From Phialocephala subalpina (lineage: Eukaryota; Ascomycota; Leotiomycetes; Helotiales; Mollisiaceae), in assembly GCA_900073065.1 (NCBI GenBank), contig FJOG01000005.1, positions 1,919,863 to 1,940,885 of the forward strand: DNA of 21,023 bases, given 5' to 3'. Shown here piece after piece: positions 10,729 to 19,070 of the stretch. Positions within the stretch are counted from its first letter, which is position 1; each line of letters opens with the position of its first letter. The notes beneath the pieces are model-generated. The model ran no database searches and was not told the origin of the DNA. It saw only the letters and a program-made list of their open reading frames with translations. A program made the translations under genes and the position numbers.

Positions 10729-11207
10729 GTTGACATTATAGGGTTAGCAAGTTGTTTTCAAAGAACCGACAATAGGGAATGAAGAGACAAGAGGAGGTTG
10801 AATTTGGGAGGGAGGACGCGCCGACGCGTACCCCGGAACGCGCTAATTTTAGCGAACCGCACTAATTTTGCGGGCTGGAGACTTGACTTCACTTCACTTC
10901 ACTCCTCCATCCAACATTGGTCACTTTTCTCTCCTTTCATCATCACATAGAGCGGTACCATCCAGAATGGTTTCCCCTTCCATCGCAGGCCTAGCTACAC
11001 TACACATGTCATCGCCCTCAATGTTTCCTGGCATTGTGGAGACCCGTCGGCTCCCCCACAAAAGGAGGCGGGGTTCACCACCATCGGATGCTGGATGAGG
11101 TGGACGTCAGCACTCACTCACTCTCTTGTCTTGATCTCCTCACAACGACACACCAACAGCTTCCCCACACCCGCAACAGTGAGTCTCACTGCCGGTACTT
11201 TGTTAGA
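10729..11207. other. divergent intergenic/promoter region
   Basis: This lies between the minus-strand pseudogene and the plus-strand transcription factor gene. It holds an (ACTTC) pentamer run at 10881-10903 and pyrimidine-rich stretches, consistent with fungal promoter and 5' leader sequence. The open frame upstream of 11208 lacks a convincing start, though an in-frame ATG further up (about 11088) could extend the protein by 40 residues. Confidence 0.35.
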
Positions 11208-11407
11208 ATGTCTGGGGAAGATGTCAATGCCCGCCGATCGACGCTTCGCACTGGACCATCAATACCCTCTGGAACAAGTTGTAGACTGAGCTGCGAGTTT
11301 TGCGAGAAGCAATTTACCCGACGTGAGCATCTCGACCGCCATCTGCAGCGACACCTGGGCTTGAAGCCTTTCGAATGCAAGATATGCAACAAGCAGTTTT
11401 CGAGCAG
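11208..11407 (+). pseudogene. C2H2/Zn2Cys6 transcription factor, exon 1 (split by insertion)
   Basis: The ATG at 11208 starts MSGEDVNARRSTLRTG. Finger 1 follows at about residues 27-47 (C-x2-C-x12-H-x3-H, beginning CEFCEKQF), then the linker LGLKPFE and the first half of finger 2 (CKICNKQFSS). The exon ends AG at 11407, before a GTA donor. The rest of finger 2 (RDTLKRHVSAH) is not here but at 15650, beyond a 4.2-kb insertion. An in-frame read-through past 11407 would translate transposon end sequence instead. The family: fungal regulators that combine N-terminal C2H2 fingers with a Zn2Cys6 binuclear cluster. The gene is probably disabled, because fungal introns rarely exceed a few hundred bases. 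Confidence 0.8.
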
Positions 11408-11410
11408 GTA

Positions 11411-11492
11411 TAGTCGCTTGCAAAATCGGCTTCGTCCCTTTCCGTCTAAGAAAGATTGTGAGCACGGACTACCTTGCCCATTTTTGGCGCTA
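11411..11492 (+). repeat. left terminal inverted repeat of the 4.2-kb element
   Basis: 82 nt matching the reverse complement of 15512-15593. The outer 19 nt are identical; identity over 82 nt is about 74%, and most differences are C/T or G/A. Confidence 0.85.
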
Positions 11493-11657
11493 ACGCCATA
11501 CGTGTGCTCCCCGCTGCACTGCGCCTTGCTTAAACCACAAAGGTTCATGCAGGGATTAATGCAGAAAAGTAGGCTCAACCTTTTACGAAGAATTGTTTTG
11601 AGAGAAGTTGGTTTCGAAGTTTACTGCAGTATTGCTTATTCAAAATTCAGAGGACGA

Positions 11658-11848
11658 TGGCGAGTTCGACTCCGAATAATAATATTAATGCCCAAAATCC
11701 CTTAACATATGAACTATCACGGAGCTAGGGCTCAAGGGTTGGTTGAGGAGGTCCTATTAAGGCAATTCTAAACTGGAGAGCTTAAGAGGGCTGAATCTGA
11801 GGCTATATACACTATGCATGGTCACGTGTTTACTAGCGCTATAATATG
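11658..11848 (+). pseudogene. short coding relic running into the AT-rich block
   Basis: An ATG at 11658 gives MASSTPNNNINAQNPLTYEL. After a frame change the plus strand reads RAQGLVEEVLLRQF-stop-TGELKRAESEAIYTM, with the stop (TAA) easily derived from CAA. The composition is protein-like and lies just left of the AT-rich block, so the block may be the remainder of the same ORF (perhaps the element's own protein) erased by RIP. I do not recognise the family. Confidence 0.3.
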
Positions 11849-11859
11849 AATGGTTTCTA

Positions 11860-12535
11860 TAAGGCATTTATAATATATTATATTAAAATTATATATAATA
11901 TCGTATTAATTCTAATATTATTCAAATAATAATATTTTAATAAAATAAAAAAGAATTTCGTGATTACGAAATAAGAATATATTTATTATTAGAATAAATT
12001 TAATAGGAAATTAATAAATATATATTAGATTTTAAAATAAAATTTAATCTTTAATTTAATATAATTTTATATTCGAGAATTTGAATATTTTTATTCTTAG
12101 AAATTAATTTGATTATTTAATTCAAAATCTTTCGAATATAAATTATTATATTTAAAAGAATTAATTTCTTATAATAAATTAAAATAATTAATATATTAAT
12201 ATATTAATTAATTAATTAATAAGTTATTAAGAATAATATTAAGTAATTTAAATTATTATTTAAAATTTAAAATTTTTTTTAATTAATTTCTTATTTATTA
12301 ATAAAAAAAATTAAATAAAATATATTTAAATTTTTAAAAATTCGAATTAATAATTTAATTAATGGATTAAACTAATAAAAATAATCAAATTATTAATTAG
12401 TTAATTAATTTATTAATTAATTTATAATAAATTATAAAATACTTCGAAATATACTTTAAAATTTAAAATAAGAATTATATAAAACCTTGAAATTTATTAA
12501 GAAGTATATTAAATTCAAAGGATTTTGAATAACTC
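11860..12535. other. AT-rich block, RIP-type
   Basis: About 670 bases made almost entirely of A and T, with TA/AT steps dominating and rare CpG. Boundaries are sharp on both sides. No frame is open. This is what heavy RIP leaves in repeated DNA. It lies inside the 4.2-kb TIR element, upstream of the HET gene. Confidence 0.85.
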
Positions 12536-13025
12536 CTTCAACATCTCGCAAACAACACGAAAACAATAGAAAAGGGGGACAAGCTAGGGCTTCGTTGCTG
12601 TTAGCATGTGATGTGTGGCTAGTGAGTCACATGATGAATCACATAAGGAGGTGGCATTTCTACCTAATTTGCAGTACTGTAGCCTCTGCTGCCTGTCGTT
12701 CAGATGCTCTACATAAGCATCAATAGCTGTAGTCTCAATATGATAACTAAAACCAATTTAATGAATCGTTCTATGTGCCACAAAGCGCGTCAATACCGCT
12801 TTACATAACCTGCATCGTTAACAGTTGCACAATATGGTGGCTGAGCTGAGACAAGAGTTGCAGCCTCGCAGCTTCAAAAACCGGATCGTCTGCCCACAAA
12901 CCGATGAAAGGAAAGCACTTTCTCAGGCTGAGGAGCTACCTTGACATTTCACTCTCGGTGTCTTTCGGACTCTTTCCTAAACTAATCTTACGAGTCGATT
13001 TGGCATATTCGCAACCAGCGCTTCG
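12536..13025 (+). promoter_or_regulatory. upstream region of the HET gene
   Basis: Normal base composition resumes at about 12536. No ORF of note occurs before the ATG at 13026. The last 80 bases are pyrimidine-rich (for example tgtctttcggactctttcc), as in fungal 5' leaders, so the promoter presumably lies here, inside the mobile element. No specific TATA box or operator is claimed. Confidence 0.35.
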
Positions 13026-14909
13026 ATGTATGACTTCAAATACACCCCGTTGAAAAATCCCGCAACGGATTTGCGACTCGTTCTCATTGTTCCCGCGAGA
13101 AAGCAAGACCATCTAAGTTGTATACTTAACAGCATACCAGATGGACACTTACAGAAATATCAAGCATTGTCGTACACCTGGGGCGAAGGAACGACAAAGG
13201 TACAGATTCTTCTAAACGGGCAAAGGTTCATGGCCACACCAAACCTGGCAACCGCACTGAGGAGTATGAGATGCGAAACCGAAGCAGAAGATAACAAGCA
13301 ATTGCCGTTCTGGATCGATGCCATATGTATCAATCAAGAAGATAGCGCCGAGAGAGACGAGCAAGTTCGTCGGATGAAATCGATTTACCAACACGCACAA
13401 CAGGTAGTCATCTGGCTTGGAGACTATATCGAACCCAGCGATCAATACTATCACCTTGACCTGAATAAATGGAAAATCGATGGAATCGAAACGACCTCTG
13501 AGGCCGTTGCTCACGCAGCCCTAAAACTGGTTACCTTCCTAGAGCAAGAATCAATTGCACAGGAAAGTCCGGTAGTTTCGATCCGCCTGGAAGATTTCCA
13601 TCATTCACAGAACCTTCAGCTCTGGGCGCAACTATCCCGGCTCTTTCATCGCCCCTGGTTTGAACGTCTCTGGGTCATACAGGAACTCGCAGCATCTCGC
13701 AAAGCAGTTTTACTATGGGGGAAGTTACAAATCCCCTGGTCCAGACTTGAGACAGCGGCGAGACTTATCCTCCGTCCCGGGAAAGCATCACTACCATTGC
13801 AAATACGCAGAATACTTCCATTAGTTGGTGCGCATCGAATCACCCAGGTGGCATTACAGTCAATGTTTAATGTCGATACAAGCGATATTTTAACAGTCCT
13901 GCACAACACGCAACAAGCCAAATGCTCCGACCCTCGGGATCGACTTTTCGCCATTCTAGGAGTCGTAGAAGACACCAACGATGTCGAGATTGATTACTCG
14001 ATTCCCGTACAGCAAGTGTACCGAAACTGGGCAGAGAAAAGGATCAGGCGAACGGGCAATTTGAATATTCTCAACGCGTGCGCGGATTCCAGTAGGTCTG
14101 GTGACTTGCCATCTTGGGTACCAGATCTCAGGCGACGGTTCGGACAGGACAAGCCGCTTTGGATATTTACTCAAATCGGAGCTAGTGAAGCTTGGAAGCA
14201 TACGGATGTACTACGTATGCATGTAGTGGAAGAGGGAAGCCTTGCGCCAGAAAAAGCAGCACATGGTCTAGATGCAGTTGGTGTCTTGCACTTCTCAGAC
14301 GATGGTCAAAAGCTCAGCGTCTCCGCCCGGCCCATTGGGTTCATTAATGTACTAACCACTATCGGAGATGTGGAAACCAACCTTCAAGATCCTACTGACC
14401 TCACGGCTAGACTTTACGATATCGTCCGTGACTGGGAAAGCACAATACGCTCGGCCCCAGGCTGTCTGTTGGATGAACGTGGCGAAGTGAAACATATCCG
14501 CGAAGGTCTTCTAAGGGACTTGCGGCCGTGGGTAAAGGATTATGAGGTATTGGAGGAGCGCCTTGGACGTTGGTCTTGGCGTTGTCAATTCCCACCAGAC
14601 CCTGAAGCGGAGGACTTCAAAGAACAGGAAGCCGAGATGCGGGAATTCGAACGCAACCTCTTTCCCCGAGTGCATGGATGCCAGATGTTCATTGTGGACG
14701 GCCATATTGATGGAAATTATGGTACTGTCGCGGGAAACTGCAATGCTAAGATTGGAGATGAGGTCTGGCGTCTTGGGACCAGCCTAACGCCATTCATCTT
14801 GCGGAGAGTCTCTGAATTGGAGCATCGCTTGATCGGGCCCTGTTACATGTTTTTCTACACAGGTGCGAGCGGGGGATACGGTAGACAGTCGAGAGTGACG
14901 CTTATCTGA
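13026..14909 (+). CDS. HET-domain (heterokaryon incompatibility-type) protein
   Basis: An uninterrupted 627-residue ORF, a normal length for this family. HET-domain landmarks occur in order: ALSYTWG (47-53), FWIDAICINQ (95-104) with the following D/E-rich stretch, IYQHAQQVVIWLGD (120-133), RPWFERLWVIQE (209-220). Downstream are CSDPRDRLFAILG (300-312), LPSWVPDL (361-368) and the common C-terminal module (GDEVWRL... LIGPCYMFF). HET proteins trigger growth arrest or cell death when genetically unlike hyphae fuse; that role is inferred from the family only. No signal peptide or membrane helix is seen. Start context is tcgATGTAT. The gene shows none of the decay seen 500 bases upstream and is the only complete gene inside the TIR element, so it may still be expressed from its own promoter. 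Confidence 0.92.
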   Translation: MYDFKYTPLKNPATDLRLVLIVPARKQDHLSCILNSIPDGHLQKYQALSYTWGEGTTKVQILLNGQRFMATPNLATALRSMRCETEAEDNKQLPFWIDAICINQEDSAERDEQVRRMKSIYQHAQQVVIWLGDYIEPSDQYYHLDLNKWKIDGIETTSEAVAHAALKLVTFLEQESIAQESPVVSIRLEDFHHSQNLQLWAQLSRLFHRPWFERLWVIQELAASRKAVLLWGKLQIPWSRLETAARLILRPGKASLPLQIRRILPLVGAHRITQVALQSMFNVDTSDILTVLHNTQQAKCSDPRDRLFAILGVVEDTNDVEIDYSIPVQQVYRNWAEKRIRRTGNLNILNACADSSRSGDLPSWVPDLRRRFGQDKPLWIFTQIGASEAWKHTDVLRMHVVEEGSLAPEKAAHGLDAVGVLHFSDDGQKLSVSARPIGFINVLTTIGDVETNLQDPTDLTARLYDIVRDWESTIRSAPGCLLDERGEVKHIREGLLRDLRPWVKDYEVLEERLGRWSWRCQFPPDPEAEDFKEQEAEMREFERNLFPRVHGCQMFIVDGHIDGNYGTVAGNCNAKIGDEVWRLGTSLTPFILRRVSELEHRLIGPCYMFFYTGASGGYGRQSRVTLI

Positions 14910-15083
14910 CAAGAGACTCTTCGCCCCTTTCGAGAGAAATGCGATACGCGGTGAACGACACTTAAGAGGCACATACCATAGCTGCATAAAAATTTGTTGT
15001 ATATCTTGACGCTTGCCTAGTCATCAAGCAGACTGACGGTCCACACCGTAATCCTCTCCACCCCATGCCCATTAATAGCACTA

Positions 15084-15299
15084 ATGGGAATAACCTCCAC
15101 CTTCCACTCCAAGCCTTCCGCTGCTGGGCTACAGATGCAGCAGCTTGAATGGTATGGGGTCTTGTCGCTACTTAAGCCTCTGATACCGAAGTCATTCATG
15201 AAGCCGAAAGAGGACATGGATCGGTACTCCATAGAACTCGTTGACCGGCGTCTCAAGCGGGGCTACCTCCCCTATCGCCCCGATGTATTTATGACGTAA
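15084..15299 (+). pseudogene. cytochrome P450 fragment
   Basis: A 71-codon plus-strand frame contains YGVLSLLKPLIPKSFMKPKE, then MDRYSIELVDRRLKRG and YRPDVFMT before a TAA. The order LLKPLIPK...Y...KVxRRL...RPDFMT is what fungal P450s show in the middle of the protein, ahead of the I helix. Neither the I-helix oxygen-binding motif, the ExxR motif nor the haem-binding Cys region is present, so this is a fragment only. It lies between the HET gene and the right TIR, so it is probably captured host sequence. The assignment rests on short motif resemblance. Confidence 0.45.
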
Positions 15300-15312
15300 T
15301 ATACTTGATTAT

Positions 15313-15328
15313 AGTACGGTACCGTACT
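15313..15328. repeat. 16-bp perfect palindrome
   Basis: AGTACGGTACCGTACT reads identically on both strands. It sits between the P450 fragment and the right TIR of the 4.2-kb element. No function can be assigned. Confidence 0.85.
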
Positions 15329-15511
15329 TAATACAGTATTGGAAGATCCACGGTGCCGTACGGGGATATCACACCGCTATAAAGACAAACGTTCCCGAAT
15401 ATAACTTAATCACTAGAGACAAACACTGACTTGTTGAAATAGAGTTAAGAGAAGACAATCTGCAATGGCGATGAAAAAAGGGTTGAGGCTGGGGCAGCTG
15501 TCATACTCTGC

Positions 15512-15593
15512 TAGCGTTAAAAATGGCTGACATAGTCTACGCTCACAATTCTTTTTTGGCGAAAGTAGGCGAAACCGATTTTGCAAGCGACTA
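15512..15593 (-). repeat. right terminal inverted repeat of the 4.2-kb element
   Basis: Reverse complement of the left TIR (11411-11492), aligned without gaps over 82 nt and identical over the terminal 19. It is followed by TA (15594-15595), the second target-site copy. Confidence 0.85.
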
Positions 15594-15649
15594 TAACAGT
15601 TGCGTACCCACACATAGGTCAGCACAGCCAGCTAATGCGTACTCTTCAG

Positions 15650-16190
15650 AGACACTCTAAAGCGGCATGTTTCGGCACATAGAGCTGATGCGGCAGAGAA
15701 CTATGCCGTTACAGCCCGCAAGGACTTAGGACGTGCTGTGAGGGCATGTGAGAGCTGTGCAAAGTCTAAACAACGATGCAATGGCCAGTCGCCTTGTGAG
15801 AGGTGCGGCCGAAAAAAATGGATATGCAGCTACTCGGCACCATCAGGCGCTTCAGAATCGCAAGCGCAGCATGCCACCCCTCCGACATCATCAGTGAGGC
15901 AGCACCTTGATGAAGAACTCCGGGATGTCGCTTCGAGGACATCGACGTCGAGTCATGAAGTCACAGGAGGTAATACGGCAGACTCACGACATCACTCGTA
16001 CGCAGAATTTGTGAGCTCTCAAGGCCTTGACCATGGCCAATTCACGGCGAATGCCTTGGCAAGATGGCCCACCCCAACAGTTCAACTAGCACATGCGGCC
16101 GAGTTCCGCCTGGATAACGCCCCATACATCTTCGCACCTTATTCGCAATCGATTCAAGAAGCATTAGGCGAAAACAATGGCATTGGGTGA
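15650..16190 (+). pseudogene. C2H2/Zn2Cys6 transcription factor, exon 2 (3' truncated)
   Basis: The acceptor CTTCAG ends at 15649. Joined to exon 1 the codon AG|A gives the Arg that completes finger 2 (...SSRDTLKRHVSAH, C-x2-C-x12-H-x3-H). A Zn2Cys6 cluster follows, beginning ACESCAKSKQRC, with spacing C-x2-C-x6-C-x5-C-x2-C-x6-C (15750-15830), then a Ser/Thr-rich linker. The frame ends at the TGA 16188-16190, giving about 246 residues in all. Relatives are usually several hundred residues longer, with a fungal-specific regulatory domain. That domain is missing and AT-rich DNA follows, so the 3' end has been lost or rearranged. A second frame (ALGEFRQGEQSYSQEY from about 16178) may be displaced coding sequence. 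Confidence 0.8.
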
Positions 16191-16218
16191 ATTTAGACAG
16201 GGCGAGCAATCTTATTCC

Positions 16219-16269
16219 CAAGAGTATCCTTTATTCGTGTGGCCCTTCCCTCCCATATGGATACTCTTG
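16219..16269. repeat. 11-bp inverted repeat, 29-nt loop
   Basis: CAAGAGTATCC at 16219-16229 is the exact reverse complement of GGATACTCTTG at 16259-16269. It lies just downstream of the truncated transcription factor ORF. Confidence 0.7.
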
Positions 16270-16300
16270 ACTTTTTGGTGGGAGCGCCCCCTCTACGTGA

Positions 16301-16360
16301 TTAGAATAATTCATTTTAAGCTTAGCGTAGCTAGAATAATTCACCTTGAGCTTAGTGCGC
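16301..16360 (+). repeat. 30-bp tandem duplication, two copies
   Basis: 16301-16330 and 16331-16360 share the pattern TAGAATAATTCA...GAGCTTAG. Most differences are C/T and G/A, the RIP-type direction. Confidence 0.7.
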
Positions 16361-16624
16361 TTATTAATAAGAACACTAAAATGATTGCGTATATAAATCA
16401 ATTAATTGCGCAATTACTATTAATTTAAACTACTTCAAAAGTAGATATATAAATAGCACGTAACTAATTCTATTATATATTTCGGAATTACGTAATTTGC
16501 TTAATATTTGCATTTATAATTGCAATTAGAAGTATAATTGCGATTTCGATGCGGTAATGGCTACGGTAGAATGCCGAATCGGGAAGCGGTCAGCACCCCC
16601 GGTAATCTGCCCCCACCTTGGACG

Positions 16625-16658
16625 CAAGAGTGTAATTCGTGAAAGAATTACACTCTTG
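16625..16658. repeat. perfect 14-bp-stem hairpin
   Basis: CAAGAGTGTAATTC (16625-16638), loop GTGAAA, then the exact complement GAATTACACTCTTG (16645-16658). It lies 190 bases downstream of the stop codon of the minus-strand gene at 16849. It could be a transposon-end or excision relic, or an RNA stem in the 3' region of that gene; nothing decides. Confidence 0.85.
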
Positions 16659-16848
16659 TGAACGAGATTGCAGGGCGAGTGAGATACGGAAAAAAAATCC
16701 GCCCAAGTCTTACATGAAGTGATTAGTACTTGCTTGAAGAACTCATGAGATGAGTCAGAATCAATGTAAGAGAATATATATGGCAATTGTGAGCGCTACC
16801 TCATCACCTTCCCTTCCGTCCCCACTTACTGACCGGAGCCCCCAAAGA

Positions 16849-17798
16849 TCAAGTTTCCGCCACTTGATCCCAATTCACAACCACAACGTCGTAATTACCA
16901 GGGTCACCGGAGTACTTCATATCTTTCAAGGAATCGAACGCTCCTTCCCCACGCGGTAACCTAGGATCCTGATCGCCCTTCGGCCGAAACCTCGTCGCCC
17001 AAAACTCCTTGGGAATTTCAGGACCAATCCTACTCTGTTTACTCCCCACAATTCCCTCCCAAGTCTCTCTTCTCCCCCACGGCGCCGCGTTAAGCTCAAG
17101 AAGACACGATGAGTCTGTCAGAGGCACAGACGCCCTAATAGCCTCATTCTTTCTCTCAGCCCAAGCGACGTCGACGGTGCCATCCAGCTGCAAGTTTTCG
17201 ATACCCCATTCTGGAGAAAGGTCCATGCCGTCAACTAGATCAACCAGATCAACCAGATCGTATGTGTCGAGTAGGCTTTGTGCGAAGATGTCCAGGCGAG
17301 CGTAGGGAAGACCTTTGTGACTCCGCTCGAAATTGGAAGGGGTGCATTCAAAATGGCAATCTGAGGAAGGAACTAACTGGATCCAGGCAACGGATCCTTT
17401 GAGTTTGAATAGGGGAAATGTATGATACAGACTTTCAGGATACGGATGACGGGGAGCGCACAATTCATGAGTAGATTGTGATTGTAGAACAGATGATGCA
17501 GCGCTCAATTGTTCTGTTGGAACGCAGATTGTCCAATCCTTGCAGATAGTCAGCAAGAGAAATTAAAACGAGAAGAGGATGGAAAGCGACTTGCCTCTGA
17601 TATTCTTGCAGCACCGAAGTATTTCAACGCCGCTACACCCACTAAGCAGCATGGTATTCCGGCGCCTTCGAGGGCATCGATGACGTCTTTGGCCTGTTGG
17701 CTTCCTCCGTCGGGTGGATATATGTCTCCTAGATTTCCTTCCCACATCGAGACACTAGCTATGTGCGGGGTCACCCGTGTAGAAGTATTATCGTCCAT
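16849..17798 (-). CDS. nucleotidyltransferase-like fungal protein, two exons
   Basis: Exon 1 (17798-17595) begins MDDNTSTRVTPHIASVS and ends with the motif LVGVAALKYFGAARISE. Exon 2 (17538-16849) continues DWTICVPTEQL and runs to a TGA, giving 297 residues. The joined motif (G-x-A-A-L-K-Y-x-G-A-x-R-x4-D-x-x-I-C-V-P) matches a widespread family of fungal hypothetical proteins that resembles the nucleotidyltransferase fold; activity is not shown and catalytic acids are unclear. The 56-nt intron (17594-17539) starts GAG|GCAAGT, the consensus of rare GC-AG introns, has a GCTGAC branch site and ends CTGCAAG. A 9-nt repeat in exon 2 encodes Leu-Val-Asp three times. The in-frame codon further upstream at 17825 is TTG, so the ATG at 17798 is chosen. 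Confidence 0.75.
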
Positions 17799-17992
17799 CC
17801 TGTGACAGCACTTGATGAGGGGCAATTATCATGCGTTTGATGATTTTGTTAACTTCTAAGATGTCGTTGTTCGTCGTAGTGTTCAGCCGCTCGTTGGGTT
17901 GGGTTGGTTTAAAGTTTCAGTGTCAAAAAATGCCGCTTAGGCAGCCAATTCTGCTTAGTCATCCAAAAGCATAAAATGCCGCATCTCAACAC
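17799..17992. promoter_or_regulatory. upstream region of the nucleotidyltransferase-like gene
   Basis: About 190 bases between the ATG at 17798 and the left end of the next TIR element, with no gene. It contains a duplicated AAAATGCCGC (about 17927 and 17972). The element insertion may have separated the gene from more distal promoter sequence. Confidence 0.3.
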
Positions 17993-18068
17993 AGCAACCA
18001 CTGCAGCGACGCACCCTCTTATACTAGCTCACACGCAAGGCAGGGGTTTCTAATAGAACCCTCATACT
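17993..18068 (+). repeat. left terminal inverted repeat of the 1.15-kb element
   Basis: 76 nt starting AGCAACCACTGCAGCG and pairing with 19146-19071 on the other strand; differences are almost all transitions. Confidence 0.8.
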
Positions 18069-18189
18069 CTGATTGGTCTTAGAGAGGGTGCATGATACGC
18101 ACTCCCGGGCCAATGCCATGCTGACTTATATTAGCGTGTATATACCCTTATATAAGGTGCGAGAAGCTGATATAAGCCACGTGATCTCA

Positions 18190-18990
18190 ATAATCGAAAA
18201 ATTAATTCAAATGTTTATATTAATTTAAAAAAGAAATAAATATTAAACGATTTATATATAAAATTATAATACCAAAAAAATTTTAAAATCCAAAGTATAT
18301 AAAAATATTTCGAATATATAAAATAATTAAAAAATTATAAAAATTATATTAAATATTTAAAATTATATATAAATATTATATATTTTTTAAATTATTATAT
18401 TTTAGGAATTAAAAATCGTATTAATAATTAATTTAATATAATTTAATATATTAAATAAAAAATTTATTAAAAAATAAATATAATATATTTTTATAAAATA
18501 TTAATTTTTTTTATCAAAAAATATTAAAACTTTATATACGAAGATTTTAAATTTTATTTATTTATTTATTTATTACGAATTATTATTATAAAAAAAATTT
18601 ATTATTAAAAATAATAATATTATATAATTTTCAAATTTTATATATTTAATAATATTATATTTTTAACGCGAATATATATTATTCTAATGAAATTATAATT
18701 TATTTTAATTATTTCGAAAAACGAAAATAATTATATAATAATTAATTATTATATTTAAAAATAAAAATATTATTTAAATATATTTAAATAATTTTATATT
18801 AATTTAAATTGATTTTTAATCGACTTTTAAAATTATAACCTGGTTTTTGGAATTAATAAAATAATTCGCGTAAATTAAATAATTAAAATTATAAAAAAAA
18901 TTTATTATTATATTTAGTTTTTATAAAATAAATTTAGGATTCTCTTTAAAATAAACTCGTTTATTCTAATGCTTATATATTATATCACAT
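18190..18990. other. second AT-rich, RIP-type block
   Basis: About 800 bases that are almost wholly A and T, with many TATA/TTAA runs and no open frame. They fill the interior of the 1.15-kb TIR element. Confidence 0.85.
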
Positions 18991-19070
18991 GTACTTTTTA
19001 CCTTTATACTGCATATAGTGGTTGCTGACTAAGATCGACTCGGTGATACTTCGTACGCACGACCGACTCG

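Larger units (their letters stand above)
11411..15593. mobile_element. 4.2-kb TIR element carrying a HET gene, inserted in an intron
   Basis: The ends are inverted repeats. The first 19 nt (TAGTCGCTTGCAAAATCGG) are identical, and 82 nt align without gaps (11411-11492 against 15593-15512) with about 21 mismatches, 17 of them transitions. TA flanks both ends (11409-11410 and 15594-15595). Removing the element plus one TA leaves a 57-nt intron (GTAACA...CTTCAG, branch-like GCTAATG) that joins the two halves of a zinc finger perfectly, so one insertion event explains the structure. Contents, left to right: TIR, a short decayed ORF relic, an AT-rich RIP block, an intact HET-domain gene, a P450 fragment, TIR. 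The TA duplication points to the Tc1/mariner superfamily, but no transposase is readable. An autonomous partner would have to act in trans, unless the AT block is the dead transposase. Confidence 0.82.
16191..16848. other. AT-biased non-coding stretch with repeats and hairpins
   Basis: No gene is seen. It contains an 11-bp inverted repeat with a 29-nt loop (16219-16269), a 30-bp tandem duplication (16301-16360), a 14-bp palindrome (TAATTGCGCAATTA, 16403-16416) and a 14-bp-stem hairpin (16625-16658). It replaces the expected 3' part of the transcription factor gene, so it may be debris of a further insertion, but I could not find clean terminal repeats. Confidence 0.5.

Noticed and set aside
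11186..11578. Minus-strand ORF opposite the zinc-finger exon
   Set aside because: Cys-rich only because it is the antisense of the C2H2 exon and of transposon-end sequence; no finger spacing of its own.
15017..15256. Minus-strand ORF overlapping the P450 fragment
   Set aside because: No motif; the plus strand gives the P450-like reading.
11411..15593. Interpretation as a Starship-type element
   Set aside because: No tyrosine-recombinase captain, far too small, and it has long TIRs with a TA duplication rather than Starship-type ends.
15413..15625. Minus-strand ORF resembling the C-terminal part of the 11034-11705 frame
   Set aside because: The shared peptide (YSRLQNRxR...) is the translation of the inverted terminal repeats, not a protein family.
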